From positions 1,391,540 through 1,455,539 of the forward strand of contig CAUYUJ010015837.1 of NCBI GenBank assembly GCA_963575745.1: 64,000 nt of DNA. Reading direction: 5' to 3'. This DNA comes from Prorocentrum cordatum. Lineage: Eukaryota > Sar > Dinophyceae > Prorocentrales > Prorocentraceae. Under the pieces are notes generated by a model. The model did not search any database. It was not told the origin of the DNA and worked only from the letters and a program-made list of their open reading frames with translations. Made by a program: the position numbers and the translations under genes. Numbering within the stretch: position 1 is the stretch's first letter; each line of letters begins with the position of its first letter. This document shows, one piece after another, positions 10,479 through 21,345 of the stretch.

Positions 10479-11339
10479 AAGAGGAGCAGGGCGTGTTCGC
10501 CGCCGTGTCGACCGGCGGCGGCCCCGCCGCGGGCGTTCGAGGCCGCAGGCCGCCAGTGGCCCAGGCTCGGCCCACACGGAGCGGTCGGGCGACCGGAAAG
10601 CCGCCGATCGTTCCGGGCGGAACACGCCGATTTAGCACTGATTCGCCTCGATTCAGTGGCGATCGCCCTCGACGAGCCTCGACTGGCGTCGGCTATAGCG
10701 GGAGCCAGCGAGAGGACATGGGAGGCCCCCGATTCGTCTCCGCGGGGCGCCATCCTGCTCCGATCTCGGCCCCTCCCTCTCCCCTCCGCTGCCCCGGAGG
10801 TGAACAAAGACAGGACGGGCGCCCAGCTGCCCCACGCGGTGTCAGAAGCCAACGCCAGGGTCGTCACGACACGAATTCGCCGTAGGGCCACTCCCCAGAG
10901 ATCCGACGCCCCGAAGAAGTTGGAGCGGCCAGTTTTTTGTACTTTTCTGCCTTCAGGGGCCCTCGCCGGGCCTCGGGATCGTAAAAGAACGACTACGAAA
11001 AGTCGGGCCTAGGGAGGCGGTCCGGACCTCTATGCCCGCGCATCAAAAACATTGGAGCGGCCGGATGTCTGGGTCGATGAGCGGCGGGGGTGCGCGGCGG
11101 GGGTAGGGTTCGGAATTCGTCGAGCACGTGGCTGAAGCCGAACCCTACCCCCCACCTCCCATCGATTCAGGAGGATCGATGGTCGGTGAGGGTAGGGTTT
11201 GGATGTCGCCACCCAGTGGAAGCCCGAGCACCGAGCAGACGACAGCCGGCGCTCGGGGAGCGCTCTTCGTGCGCCAAGGCGGGAGCAGTTCTCCGGCCTG
11301 GGAGTGCGGGCTGGCGCTTGGGCCGGAGCACGGTATCGT
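10479..11339. other. Intergenic stretch with a perfect 15-bp inverted repeat
   Basis: GGGGGTAGGGTTCGG (11099-11113) pairs perfectly with CCGAACCCTACCCCC (11138-11152) across a 24-bp loop. A third related phrase, GAGGGTAGGGTTTGGA, follows near 11187. No gene is recognised. Confidence 0.6.
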
Positions 11340-11560
11340 GTGTCGGCGGCGCGCCAAGGGTGGGAAGGCAGAGGGGGCGGGCCTGCTCAGAAGGCTCAGA
11401 GTGCATCCAGCAGTCTGAGAAGCTTGCCAAGCCTTCTCCACAGACGCAGGCGGTTTCTCAGAAGGCCAGAGGGCTTCTGAGAAGCGCCGCCGCCTGCTGA
11501 GAAGGCCTGCCCCCTCTCACTTTCCCCCTGCGCGCGCCGCCGAGTGTGAGGACTTGGGCA
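11340..11560 (+). repeat. TTCTNAGAAGGC dispersed repeat, copy 1
   Basis: The order is TGTCGGCGGCGC, then repeated CTCAGAAGGC/TTCTGAGAAG phrases, then TTTCCCCCTGCGCGCGCCGCCGAG. The same order is seen at 41240-41445. Shorter versions lie at 59240-59385 and 63545-63690. Confidence 0.7.
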
Positions 11561-12177
11561 TGCGCTAAGGCCAGGTGCGTTTTGAAGCCAAACGAGAGGA
11601 ACTGAGAAAGTGTCTAGCGACAACGTCTGAGCACCCATCTGAGGTTGGCGCCGAGGATAGTGGCCAATACAGCGCTCTTCGGTGGAGAGTGTTGGCCAGC
11701 GTTGTCGTCGGAACATGACTCGTAGTTGGGAAGGCGGCCGTCGATGAGGCCAGGGCACCAGTCCGAGCTGGTTACGTAGCCTGCGCCTGCGACCTTTCTG
11801 AGCTGGGCTTTTTGAATGTATGGATGTATGGGGAGTTGGGCTTTTGCCGAGGCCTTCATACCGATCCGAGCTGGGAATGCGGCTGGCGCCAACGACAAGA
11901 GCACCTTACCGCTCTGAGCTTGCCGCTGCAATGGAATCAGAAATAGCGAGACGAACGGGCGAGAAGCATGGCGAGCAAAAAGAAAGCGAGCGGAAAGCGT
12001 GGCGAGCGAGACGCAAGAGAGCGACAAGCGTGGTGAACGAAACACGCCGAGCGAGAAGAAACACACGCAATAAAAGTTGGCGAAATCGGGTGAAAAGCGC
12101 GATGAGCGAACAAATCGGTTTACGCCGCAGCAGGGCCCATCGCGCAATTGCGTTGGCTGTTGTTTTGCTTGCTGCTG
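11561..12177. other. Intergenic stretch, no recognised gene
   Basis: 11830-12110 has repeated GCGAGC/GAAAGCG phrases (CGAGCAAAAAGAAAGCGAGC and similar). A 374-codon minus frame (11614-12738) crosses it and the CTG run and looks compositional. Confidence 0.4.
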
Positions 12178-12216
12178 TCGCTGTTGCTGTTGCTGCTGCT
12201 GCTGCTGCTGCCGCCC
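12178..12216 (+). repeat. CTG/TTG microsatellite
   Basis: CTGTTGCTGTTGCTGCTGCTG run. Confidence 0.85.
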
Positions 12217-12700
12217 CCGCCCCCACCAGCCCGCCGCTGCCCCCTCATGCTGCCTGAGGGGGGCAGCGGCGGGTGGTGGACGAGGAGGACGAGCTTCATG
12301 AGTCCTGCATCTCGTCCTCCACTTCGCCGCAGTGGAGTAGCTGCACAAGCCTCGCAGGTCCATCTTCGCAAGGTTGGCGATACTGGCGCGTGCACCACAA
12401 ACTGCGAAACGGCGCACGACATGTAGGAAACTTACACTGCAAGGAATCCCATGGCATCCAGGATGACACCCAGGCCGACCCGGTTTGCCAGGTAAATCTG
12501 CGGCACCCAGGCCCAAACATCCAGGCCAAACCAGCCAGCAAGGCAAATCCGCGGCAACAGGGCCGAAACATCGGGCCAAGTATTTTCGCGGCGCCCGGGC
12601 CGAAGCAGGCAGGCCAAATTGGACGACCAAGCAGCTCTCCAAATATGTAGATATTCTATGAACTTCCCAAACGCTGCTTGCACTGCTTGCACCTAGGGGT
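12217..12700. other. Intergenic stretch with CAGGCCAAA-type subrepeats
   Basis: 12465-12620 repeats phrases like GGCC.AAC.TCCAGGC and CCAGGCCAA at about 55-bp spacing. No gene is seen. Confidence 0.4.
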
Positions 12701-13195
12701 GTGTCCTTCTCCTCGACAGCGGCGGAACTGGGCCTCACACTTGGTATGGCGGCTATGTCGTCGCCGTCGCCGCTTCGCCACCGCCCGTCGTTTGGGCCTG
12801 AACTTTGGTCTGGCGGCTATGTCGTCGCCGTCGCTGCATCGTCGCCGCCTGTCGTCTTCCCCACGCAGTGCTTGCGCTTAAGGGTTCTTCCCGAACAGTG
12901 TTTGTATTGTTGAGGGTTCTTATTTGAGGATCTGGTCCATGTTGTCGGTTTGGCGGCTACGTGGCCGCCGTTGCCGACCCGTCGCCGCCTCGTCGCCGCC
13001 TCGTCGCCGCCCGTCGTCTGGGCCATGTTGTCGATTTAGCGGCTATGTGGCCGCCGTTGCCGACCCGTCGCCGCCTCGTCGCCGCCTAGTCGCCGCCCGT
13101 CGTCTGGGCCATGTTTTCGGTCTGGCGGTTATGTGGCCGCCGTCGCCGCCCCGTCGCCGCCTCGTCGCCGCCGGCCGCCGCCGTCAGACTTTTTT
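12701..13195 (-). repeat. GCCGCCGTCGCC repeat, right arm edge
   Basis: At least five diverged copies of GTCTGGCGG(C/T)TATGTGGCCGCCG followed by CGCCGCCTCGTCGCCG. Its reverse complement matches 6125-6350, including the flanking (G)CAAGCACTG.(G/A)TGGGGA phrase near 12870. It forms the inner edge of the inverted right arm. Confidence 0.65.
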
Positions 13196-14250
13196 TTGAA
13201 ACGAAATAGGTTCTACCACCTTTCCCCCCCCCCCCCCGGACTTATCGATTCCCCGGGAACCTGTGCAAAACACATATGATTCTGACCCAATGCCCATCCT
13301 ACCTGTGAGCTCATACTCTCCCAGCCAGGCCGGTATCAGTCCCCCCTCGGTCCCCTTACAAAACATACTATACGTTGACATTTCTGTTTTAACATTGCAT
13401 TTGTTCACGAATCCCTTGTAACACATACCATGCGAGGCGCACGCACGCGGCCGCTGCGCTCGCATGTCGAATTCCGTCCAACACACACCGTGTTTCCAAC
13501 AATGTCAACATCCCGCTTTAAGAGAACTTCTGTTTTTGGGGAAACACGATTTTTCCACCCACAAGGTTCTGAACAACTTGCCCGCGCGTTCTTGCAGCAT
13601 CCTTCAAACACCTATGTTGTTATGTTGTTTCCAACTCGTTCATAACATGTTGCGAAACGGGCTTCGCGCGCGCATGCCGAAATTGTTCGAACGCCCTTGC
13701 GCGCGTGTTCGGGTGGCGCGATCCGTGTCAAATAACACAATGCGGGCCACTCTCGGGCGTCTGCCGCGCGCGCATTTCGAACTCCTTCCAAGACCTTCAT
13801 CACCGACGCGAAGACGCCGTCATCGTCGTCGGCGTGATCAGCATCGGCGCCGTCACTGGCTGCCCCGTCGTCGCTGTCAGAATCGTTTGCAGCATTGCTG
13901 CTATTACTATCATCGTATCTACCGTTGTTGACGTTGCCATGATACCGCGCCCGCCCAAGTCGCAGACTCGCACTGAGGTGCCCGCTGGATTGTGCCCAGC
14001 GGTCAGCGCCACCGCGTTCGCGTCGGTCGCGCCAAACTCGCTGGCCGCTGCTCGCGCGAGCATGCGCGGGCTAGCGCGGCCGCAGAGATGCACCAGCAAA
14101 CGCCAAGCACTCATCGCAATCGCTTCCGCCCGGGGTTTGCAAACCAAGTTGCGGGTGGGTGGGTGGGATGTTTGCGCGAGCAATGGAGTGGACAAATTCA
14201 AGTTGAATTGGTGGGTTGCACCAAAATAGATTGCACCAGAAACAATCGCG
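13196..14250 (-). repeat. Complex repeat, inverted right arm, unit R1
   Basis: In reverse orientation the order matches the left arm. The CCGGACTTATCGATTCCCCG and CCCAGCCAGGCCGGTATCAG tail comes first, then CG-rich subrepeats around GCGCGCATGCCGAAATTGTT, a decayed GTC tract (13805-13930), and the TTTGCAAACCAAGTTGCGGG / GGGATGTTTGCGCGAGCA block near 14136. A GCCCAAGTCGCAGACTCGCA insert not obvious in the left arm lies at 13948-14090. Confidence 0.7.
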
Positions 14251-14339
14251 CCTGTCGCGCGCGTTGTGATCGCTCAGCCTAGATAGCATCAGATAGACAT
14301 TCTTTTTTTGCAAATAGTATTCGGCTCTACCCCCCTCTT

Positions 14340-14370
<31 letters not shown>

Positions 14371-15860
14371 GGAATTAACGAATCCCGCCTTCGCATCGCA
14401 ATTTAAATCGGATCCTGCCCCATCGACCATCCAAAAAATGTGTTCGCTTCATCCCGGGAAGTCCGATATCGGCACCCCCCTTCATTCTCTTCAAAAAACA
14501 TATGGGCACGCTTCGGATTTTCATAAACCATAAGTCTTCAACGGCACCTTCCAGGAGAAAACAGAACAAACGGGAAGACTTGCGCACGCGCACTTCGTCG
14601 CGCGCATGCATTTTGTTTGATAAAACAACAACCGTTTTAGGTTGCGCAGGGAATTAACAGACGAGTGCCCCGAAAACAAACACAAAACACATAGTTTCGC
14701 AACAAGAATGTTCAAAACAAGTTGCGCCAAGACTTTCGCTGCGGATCCTCGGGGGAACCATCGGTTTTCAACGCCGACATAACTTGCTACCAAACGGGCC
14801 TCTGGCGCGCGCATGTCGAAGTCTTTCGGACGCCCTGACGCGCGCGTTGTCGCAATAATCCCGCGCAGCAAATGGAACGAAGCGCGCGCGCGCGTCGTCG
14901 CGCGCGCGCGCCGGAATCTTTCAACCACCTTCGGCCCCCTAAGGATTTCACAATCGAGTGCCCCGAAAACACACAAAACACATGGTTTTGCAACATCAAG
15001 TTTCAAACGTGCCTGCGCTCGCGCTCCTCCGACTTCTGAAGAAAGCCGAAGGAAGCCATCGGTTTTTCATCGGCCAAACGGGCCTCTCGCGCCGCAGGCC
15101 GAAATCATGCGAACACCCTGGCGCGCGTGCTGGGCGCGCACGATCCGTGCCAAATAGTACCATGCGGGCCTCTCCCGGGTCGACCACGCGCGCGTGTCGA
15201 ACTCCGTCCAGAACCTTCATCACCGACACGAGGACGCCGTCATCGGCGTCGGCGCGATCATCCTCGGCGCCGTCGCTGGCCCTGCCGTCGTCGCTGTCGG
15301 CATCGTCGCCAGAATCGCTACTATCATCATCGCGTCTTACCGTTGCCGACCACACGGGGCTGGGGAGCTCGAGGTGGAGGAGGGGAAGATGCAATCAGAT
15401 GAGGATGATGAGAATGATGAGGATGAGGTAGCAGAAACATTTCAGATGAATTGGAAGAGTATGAGGGAGGAGATGAGGATTGCACACGCACCCAACTCGT
15501 GGTCGGCTCGGGCCAGCCAGGGCGCAGGCTGCAAGCTGGGCTGGTCAGGGTCGCAGTCGATGCCGCAGGACAGGTGCCCCAGCGGGCCGCTGTGGGAGGA
15601 CGGCCAGACGCCCGAGGGCATCAAGAAGAATCGTGCTGCGGAGTGCGGCGAGGGGACCCGCATGTCCGTGCAGGAGAACGTGCAGAGGGCGCTTGGCGAC
15701 GCTGGCGCGCAGCCCGAGACGCTGCCCGAGTGGGCGCCTGAGCTGTCCCGCCACTTGGACGCGATCGAGGGCAGCGCTCATCGCAATGGCCGTTGCATGG
15801 ATTTTGCAAACCAAGTTGCCGGTGGGTGGGCGGGATGTTTGCAAAGGTATGGGAGGTGGT
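14251..15860 (-). repeat. Complex repeat, inverted right arm, unit R2 (with poly-C)
   Basis: It begins with a C-run (14340-14367) and the TCCCGGGAAGTCCGATATCG tail, has CG-rich subrepeats at 14760-15200 and a GTC tract near 15225-15340. It ends at the TTTTGCAAACCAAGTTGCCG marker (15804), 1668 bp after that of R1. A coding-like insert lies at 15365-15785. Confidence 0.65.
15365..15785 (+). pseudogene. Coding-like fragment embedded in the repeat unit
   Basis: Inside R2 the repeat is interrupted by about 420 bp that stays open in one frame with normal amino-acid composition. It has an acidic segment (EEGKMQSDEDDENDEDE), then residues such as GIKKNRAAECGEGT and LPEWAPELSRHLDAIEGS. It has no counterpart in units R1, R3 or the left arm. 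There is no start codon or stop of its own and the family is not recognised. It may be a captured exon or a retroelement scrap. Confidence 0.35.
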
Positions 15861-17100
15861 CAAACGCGGCGCAGGGTTGTCAGTGTTCTTTTCTACAAGG
15901 AGAATAGACCCCACCAGCCTCCCGAGGCTGGACTTATGGGCACCCCCTGGGGATGTGCAATTTATTCATGATTCTGCCCCATCGCCCGTCCGAGTTTTGA
16001 GTTCACGCCATCCCAGCCGAGCCGGCGCCCCCCCTCATCCCTCGCAGAAAATATTATGCGCGCGCTCGTTCATCACAAATTTGCACTGTTTATCAGTCCC
16101 TTGCAACAGATGGGACGAAATGCACGCGCGCGCCGTCGCGCGCGCATGCTGGAATCGTTCAAAAACTTGAGTTTGCGCAGGGATGTCAAAAGTGGGTACC
16201 CAAAAACACACGTAAATAACCGCAGGGTTTCGCGCCGCTGTTGTTCAAAACAGTTTGCGCACGCGTTCTTGCGAATTCAAAAGAAAGCCATCGGTTTTCA
16301 ACATTTTCATGAAACGGTGCCAAGCGGTCTTCGCGCGCGCGCGCGGTCCAACGCCCTTGCGCGCGCGCCATCGCGAAAATCTTGCGCAACAGCAAGAGGC
16401 GAAATTCACGCGCGCGCGACTTTGCGCGCGCATGCCGGGTCCCTTTCAGCAACCCTGGGTTTCGTAGCGACGTCAAAGACGAGCGTCAAACAAAGCATGT
16501 AAACACACACGGTTTTGCGAAAGGACATAGGTGATTCAAGATTGTCACGACATCCTGCCAAACGGGCCTCTGGCGCCGCATGCCGACATCCTTCGCGCGC
16601 CCTTGCGCGCGTGCTGGGGGGGGGCACGATCCGCGCCAAATGATGCCGCGCGGGCCACTCTCGCCGTCCGCCGCGCGCGCATGTCGAACTCGTTCCAGAA
16701 CCTGCATCGCCGACGCAAGGACGCCGTCATCGTCGCCGGCGCGATCAGCACCGGCGCCTGCAATCGCGTCGCCGTCGTCGTTGGCAACGCCATCGCCAGC
16801 GTCGCTGCTATCGTGATCATCGTATCTACCGTTGTCGGCGTTGCCATGATGCCGCGCTCGCCCAAGTCGCCGACTCGCACTGGAGCGCGCCCCAGCGGTC
16901 AGCGCTACCGCGGCCGCATCGGTCGCGCCAAACTCGCCGGCAGTTGCGCGCTTGGGCTGGCGCGGCCGCAGAGATGCACTGGCCGACGCCGAGTGTCCAT
17001 CGCAATCGCTACCGCGCAGGTTTTGCAAAGCAAGTCGCGGGCGGGCGGGCGCGGGCGGGATGTTTGCGAGAGCATGGAATGTGTCGATTCTTTTGTAAAA
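15861..17100 (-). repeat. Complex repeat, inverted right arm, unit R3
   Basis: It starts with AAGGAGAATAGACCCCACCA and the GGACTTATGGGCACC tail. CG-rich subrepeats follow (GCGCGCGCGGTCCAACGCCC and similar, 16080-16700), then a GTC tract (16718-16850) and the GCCCAAGTCGCCGACTCGCA insert. The unit ends at the TTTTGCAAAGCAAGTCGCGG marker near 17023, 1219 bp after that of R2. Confidence 0.65.
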
Positions 17101-17403
17101 GTCAGCTGCGCCACTTTAGATTGCGCCACATCTCTTGCTCAGCAAAGGTAGCACCACATGGATTGCACAGCGCGCTTGACACCGCGTCGACTGCGAGAAA
17201 CGCATCGCTCGGGGCCCACGCTGGCCAACAGCCACAAGCTGCTTATGAATGATGCGTTTTGTTTCTGGAGGCCAGGCTGAGCGCGGAGGCCAGAAAAAGC
17301 CCGAGGGCGCACCGAGCTGAGATCCCCGGCGGGGCGGCGGGCAGGATGCCCGAGAGGGCCCGCGGACAAAGGTCGGGGCGAACGCTGCGCCCGCCGCTTT
17401 CTC

Positions 17404-18300
17404 ATGGGCAAGGGGCCTCCACAGTCCGTTCATGATAATGTCGAAAATTGCATGGCAATGCGTGGTCGCGTCATCTTCCTTGTCCGCGGGATTGTTTCTC
17501 GCTCGTCTGAATGGCCGCAGCTGCAGTTGCGCGCGCCAAGGCCATCGGGCGGTTCAGAATATGCAGCGGCAGCTCGCAGGAGTGGCCAGGGGCGAAGTTC
17601 AGTTTATCAGCGCGCCTGGCAGCAATGGGGCCGACGCTCGCCGACAAGACTCAGAGAGCGGGGGCGGTTCAGGCGACGATCGCGGTCAGCGCCGCGAGCA
17701 CCGATGAACAGGCAGCAGCGACCTTGCCGGAGGAGAACATTGGTCTGTGCAGGAGAGAGGGACCGACAGACGGAGCGGCACAGGTTGCGACGCTGCAGCC
17801 CCCACTCAACTCCCGGTCCTCGGCAAAGTCGAGAGCTTGATGGGCGACGCGGCGAGGCTGTCGGCGTCGGGGAATGCCCGGGGGCGCAATGGCACCCGCG
17901 ACGCGTTGTGCCAAGCGACAGTGAGGATAATGGCGCGAGCTCGAATTCGAAAACATGTCGGGAGATCGCGAAGTGCAGCGGTATCCATGTCGTTCAACAA
18001 AGCGCCGAGCGACTTGGAACCTTGGGAACCAAGGGGGCCACCAGCAGGCGCCCACGGGCGTCGGCAACATCAGCGAGAAGGGATGCCCGAAAGGAGGCCA
18101 AACAATGGGTGGACACTTGGGGCGGACAATCACAGCGCGAAGAAGGGGCAGGCGATGAGACGGCGGCAATAACAATGACGCGTGGAAGACGCTCGACGGC
18201 AACTGCAACCACCGCGGGAGGGAAGCACGGGCATCGGACGAAGGACTGCCGGCACACGCCTTCAGCGCAGGAAGTCGGCGAACAGCAGACGTGAGGAGGA
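17404..18300 (+). pseudogene. Decayed Ty1/copia-like gag remnant
   Basis: One frame stays open for 296 codons and ends in a segment GKHGHRTKDCRH (about 18217-18252). This looks like the second half of a CCHC zinc knuckle of retroviral-type Gag; the expected first two cysteines are not in the same frame, and only one TGC (near 18202) survives in a neighbouring frame. Just downstream are protease-like and RT-like remnants in the order expected of a copia element. The rest of the frame is Arg/Ser-rich and may partly be a shadow frame. The gag assignment rests on the knuckle and the synteny, so it is tentative. Confidence 0.45.
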
Positions 18301-18324
18301 TCGGATCAGGAGTCGACGAGGGCG

Positions 18325-18480
18325 GGCGCCAGCTCATCGTTGACTGCGCCGGCGTCAGCGAGAATGTTTGGAGCCGTCGGCGAAGGTTGAGTTCTGCGAT
18401 GTCCATTGAATGTCAGTTCGCCTTGGTTGGCACGTTTCAAGAACAATATTTGGGTAGCGGGGCATATAGCAGCGCGTGAC
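18325..18480 (+). pseudogene. Aspartic-protease-like remnant of the copia element
   Basis: The frame reads IVDCAGVSENVWSRRR. The position and wording resemble the D-(S/T)-G active-site turn of retrotransposon proteases (family form roughly IVDSGxSENV), but the D-S-G triad is disturbed by an extra residue. It lies between the zinc-knuckle remnant and the RT remnant. Decayed and inferred. Confidence 0.3.
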
Positions 18481-20456
18481 CTCCAGGGTGCGAACGTCAG
18501 ATTCCCCGTGCGCCTGCGTTCAGCGCGGAGCTGTGCTCTGTGACTGGCAAGACGCTGGGCTTCGGAGCGCGCGTCAACCTGGGCGCCGAGCTCGAGCTCG
18601 GCAACTCGACGGCGCTGCGCAACCAGTCGGAGCGCATCGCGGCGCTTGCAGCGCGGGGCGCCCTATCCTTTCTGCGGCAGGGAAAAAGGATGAGGGGTGC
18701 GCGATGCGTTTGGGAAGGCAGCGTTGGGTGGCTGACGGAGTTGGCGAATTCTTTCCGCCTGCGGTCATAGGAGTTGAGGAAGTCGGCAACCAGTTCCCAT
18801 TGATCGACGATTATGAAGGCATGCTCGCAAACGCCGATGTAGAAGAAGCGGGGGAGCAAGATGATGTCCTACATCAGGTTCCAGCTGGGCCTGTCAGGGC
18901 GCCTGCAGATCAGGAAGCCCGACGAGGTCCAGATGCTGATGGGGGGGGGGGGGGGGGGGGGCGCCCGAGACAGCTTCGCAGCCGAATCGTCTTAGGCCAC
19001 CCTTGCCGCGCGCGATTGCCGCGCGCAGTTCGACGCCCTTGCCGCTTCAGCCGTGGAGTTACTTATGCGCCGCGGGGCGAGCGCCCGATGCATCCCGCAG
19101 GAGGAGAGGAGTTCTCGGCGCGGGTGCAAGTCCGGCGACCTGTGTCGTTTATGATTTCTTGTTAGCGCAGGACACAGGCAGCGGCCTGCCCTGTCGGATA
19201 TGAATTGTGCGCGGGATGCACAGTGGCAGCGCCAGTAGTCAGCGGCAGTCGTTGCTTTCTTGACCGGCAAGCTGGCGCGCCCGAGACGCGCGATTCAGAC
19301 CGACGCAGAGCTGGCAGCCGAATTGCAAGCCGCGATCCAGAAAATTGCGACCAGGAGCGATCCGAAAGGATCTTCAGACAGCAGCGCAGTCTCGAGGATG
19401 TCCACGAGTCGCCAGTAGCATCACGCGCATCAGATGGTGCAGCAGAGCAAGCAGCAAACGCATAAAAGGGGTTGGTCAGAGCGTGCAACGTAGCATTCGG
19501 GATGGTTTCTGGGCCAAAAAATGGCACCCAACCGGTGATCAGCTCATTCGTTTACGGCGATTTTCACAGACGTCCGGAAAAAAAAGGCGCCATCCGAGGA
19601 GTAGACATGGCCAAATACAAGATGGAGACGATGGAATTCGGTGAGCGCGCCCCTGTTCGAACTAGTGGGGGGCGCGGTCGTGCTCGTAGGTTCGCGTTGG
19701 TCAGGGGGCCTCTGGTTCGGGAGATCGAGCGCAAGCATGGAGCACCTCGCGGGGGGCCAGCTAGCGCAATCAAAACCCGAGCCGCGAGGAGAGTTACCCG
19801 CGATCAGCATTGGAAGCAGGAGCTTTTCATCGGCGCGGGTTGGGCGCCCTGGCATCCAGACGAGGCTGGAGATATCGACGAGGGGTTTTCGAGAGGTTCG
19901 ACTACGGACGGGCGCGTGGCACGCGAGGAGAAGCTTCAACCGGCACGACGCAGGCCAGCAGCGACCAGCATGGAAAAGGATTCGAGCAGGCCATGGAGGA
20001 GGAGCGCCCCTAGCTCTGGCCCCGCAGCGAGCCGCAACAGCACCAGCAGAAAGAGCATTCACGGAGCCTCATGCAGCCATTGGAACTTTCCCAGTAGGAG
20101 AAGGAGCTGGAGCGGAAGCCACATCGACTGCAAGTCGAGCGCGCTCTTGCTGAAGCCGAAGTGGACAAGCTAGGAAGCGCCAGGCCTCCGACGAGATCAG
20201 GGCCCCCGCGGCCCCGGCCGCGCTTATGACAGCGGCATTCTCATTATCGGAGGCGCCAGTTTCTGCGGAGGCGGCGGTTGCCGACGCGGGGGCGCTAGAG
20301 GAAATCGGGGCCAACGAGGTAGGTGAAGACCAGGTCCTGGATGACTGCGCAGAGGAAGTGAAATCGATCGAGAAGCAGGAGTAGAGCGCGCGCTTCGACG
20401 AGTACCAGGCGCACGGGGCCAGACCAGTTTCGGAGTGCAACAAGACGATCGTCTCT
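18481..20456 (+). pseudogene. Central part of the decayed copia-like element, integrase not identifiable
   Basis: This stretch separates the protease-like and RT-like remnants, where an integrase would be expected. Frames are short and switch often; phrases such as IRGVDMAKYKMETMEFGE and GVEEVGNQFPLIDDYEGML have natural composition, but I cannot find HHCC or DDE signatures. A poly-G run (18943-18961) interrupts it. Confidence 0.3.
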
Positions 20457-20699
20457 TTGACGCGGGTAGAGGAGGTGCACAGCGGAGCCCTCAAGATGCG
20501 ACTGCGTGCCAGGCCGTTCGGGTTAGCCAAGGAGAGCAAGGGTGAGGTGCGTTGCCCGACGCCCCCCTCGGCTGCTGTGAGGTCGCAGCTGGCGCGAGCT
20601 GCCGCCCAGCGCGGGAACGCGGCGCCAATCGATGCGGGCAGGGATTTCCTGCGCGCGCCGATCATGGGCGGGGTCTGCGCTTGGCCGCCACCTGAGTGA
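20457..20699 (+). pseudogene. Copia-like reverse transcriptase, N-terminal palm remnant
   Basis: The frame reads KMRLRARPFGLAKESKG, then RCPTPPSAAVRSQLARAAAQ, then DAGRDFLRAPIMGGVCAWPP before a stop. These correspond to the conserved Ty1/copia RT blocks 'vkARLVArgf', 'PTP...rlllalAa' and motif A 'DvknAFLhg.l.e.vym.qP'. The catalytic Asp of motif A is retained. The stop at 20697 and the frame changes downstream show a dead copy. The product would have been the RT domain of a copia pol polyprotein. Confidence 0.7.
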
Positions 20700-20829
20700 C
20701 GGGGACCTCCAGATACGGCGTGGAGGGCGAACTGCACGACGCATGGCTTGCAGGAGGCGATCATCGATGTCGAGCGCCATCTTGCATCGGCGGTGACTGG
20801 AGATGCGGTGCACCCCGGCCTTTCAAACC

Positions 20830-21125
20830 TGGGTTCCAATGTTTGAGATTTGGCCCAGCAGCGCACCGCGTGGAGCCGACAGATATCTCATTCAGCAAAC
20901 ACGTGGGCGATGGACTCATCGCCGCCGACGGCGAGGAGGAGATCGAGGAGACGCCGGGCCAGATCAGCGAGCTTTCCCCGATAGAGCGCACGGGGGCATT
21001 CGTGGAGGGCCAGATCCACTACCATCTGGAGCTGAAGCTTCGGGTGACAAGGGGAGGCTTTGCTGGGAATGCTACAAGGGAGACGATGTGGAGTTTAAGT
21101 CGATCGCTGAGACTTGAGAAGTGAA
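20830..21125 (+). pseudogene. Copia-like RT motif C region, inactivated
   Basis: In a different frame from the upstream palm remnant, KHVGDGLIAADGEEEIEE occupies the place of the RT motif C ('yVDDlli.g......i'). The first catalytic Asp is replaced by Gly (VGD for VDD). It is followed by GQIHYHLELKLRVTRGGF, matching the copia block 'fLGmei.r...g'. The copy is enzymatically dead by frameshift and active-site loss. Confidence 0.65.
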
Positions 21126-21345
21126 GCGGGGCCTCTACGCCACCAGCAGACAGATATCCAGTTTGCGATCAAGTCGACCGCGGGATGTCGAGTCCAAGTG
21201 CAGGAGATTTGGTGCGACTCAAGCGTGTTGGTCGATACGCAGCTCACACTATGGACTGGGAGTTGCATTTGGCGCCCGCCAAGGATTTCGAGAACGTGTT
21301 AGATGGCGAGGTGGATCCAGATTGGGCGCCAGGTCGCGTGGGCCA
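21126..21345 (+). pseudogene. Copia-like RT C-terminus / start of RNase H remnant
   Basis: Two frames carry adjacent pieces: QTDIQFAIKSTAG, then, after a frame change near 21185, GDLVRLKRVGRYAAHTMDWE and VLDGEVDPDWAPG. They match copia 'RpDi.yav..la......h..a.kRilRYl.gt....L' and the RNase H start 'g..DsDWAg', with one Asp kept (DPDW). Homology becomes unreadable beyond 21345. Confidence 0.6.
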
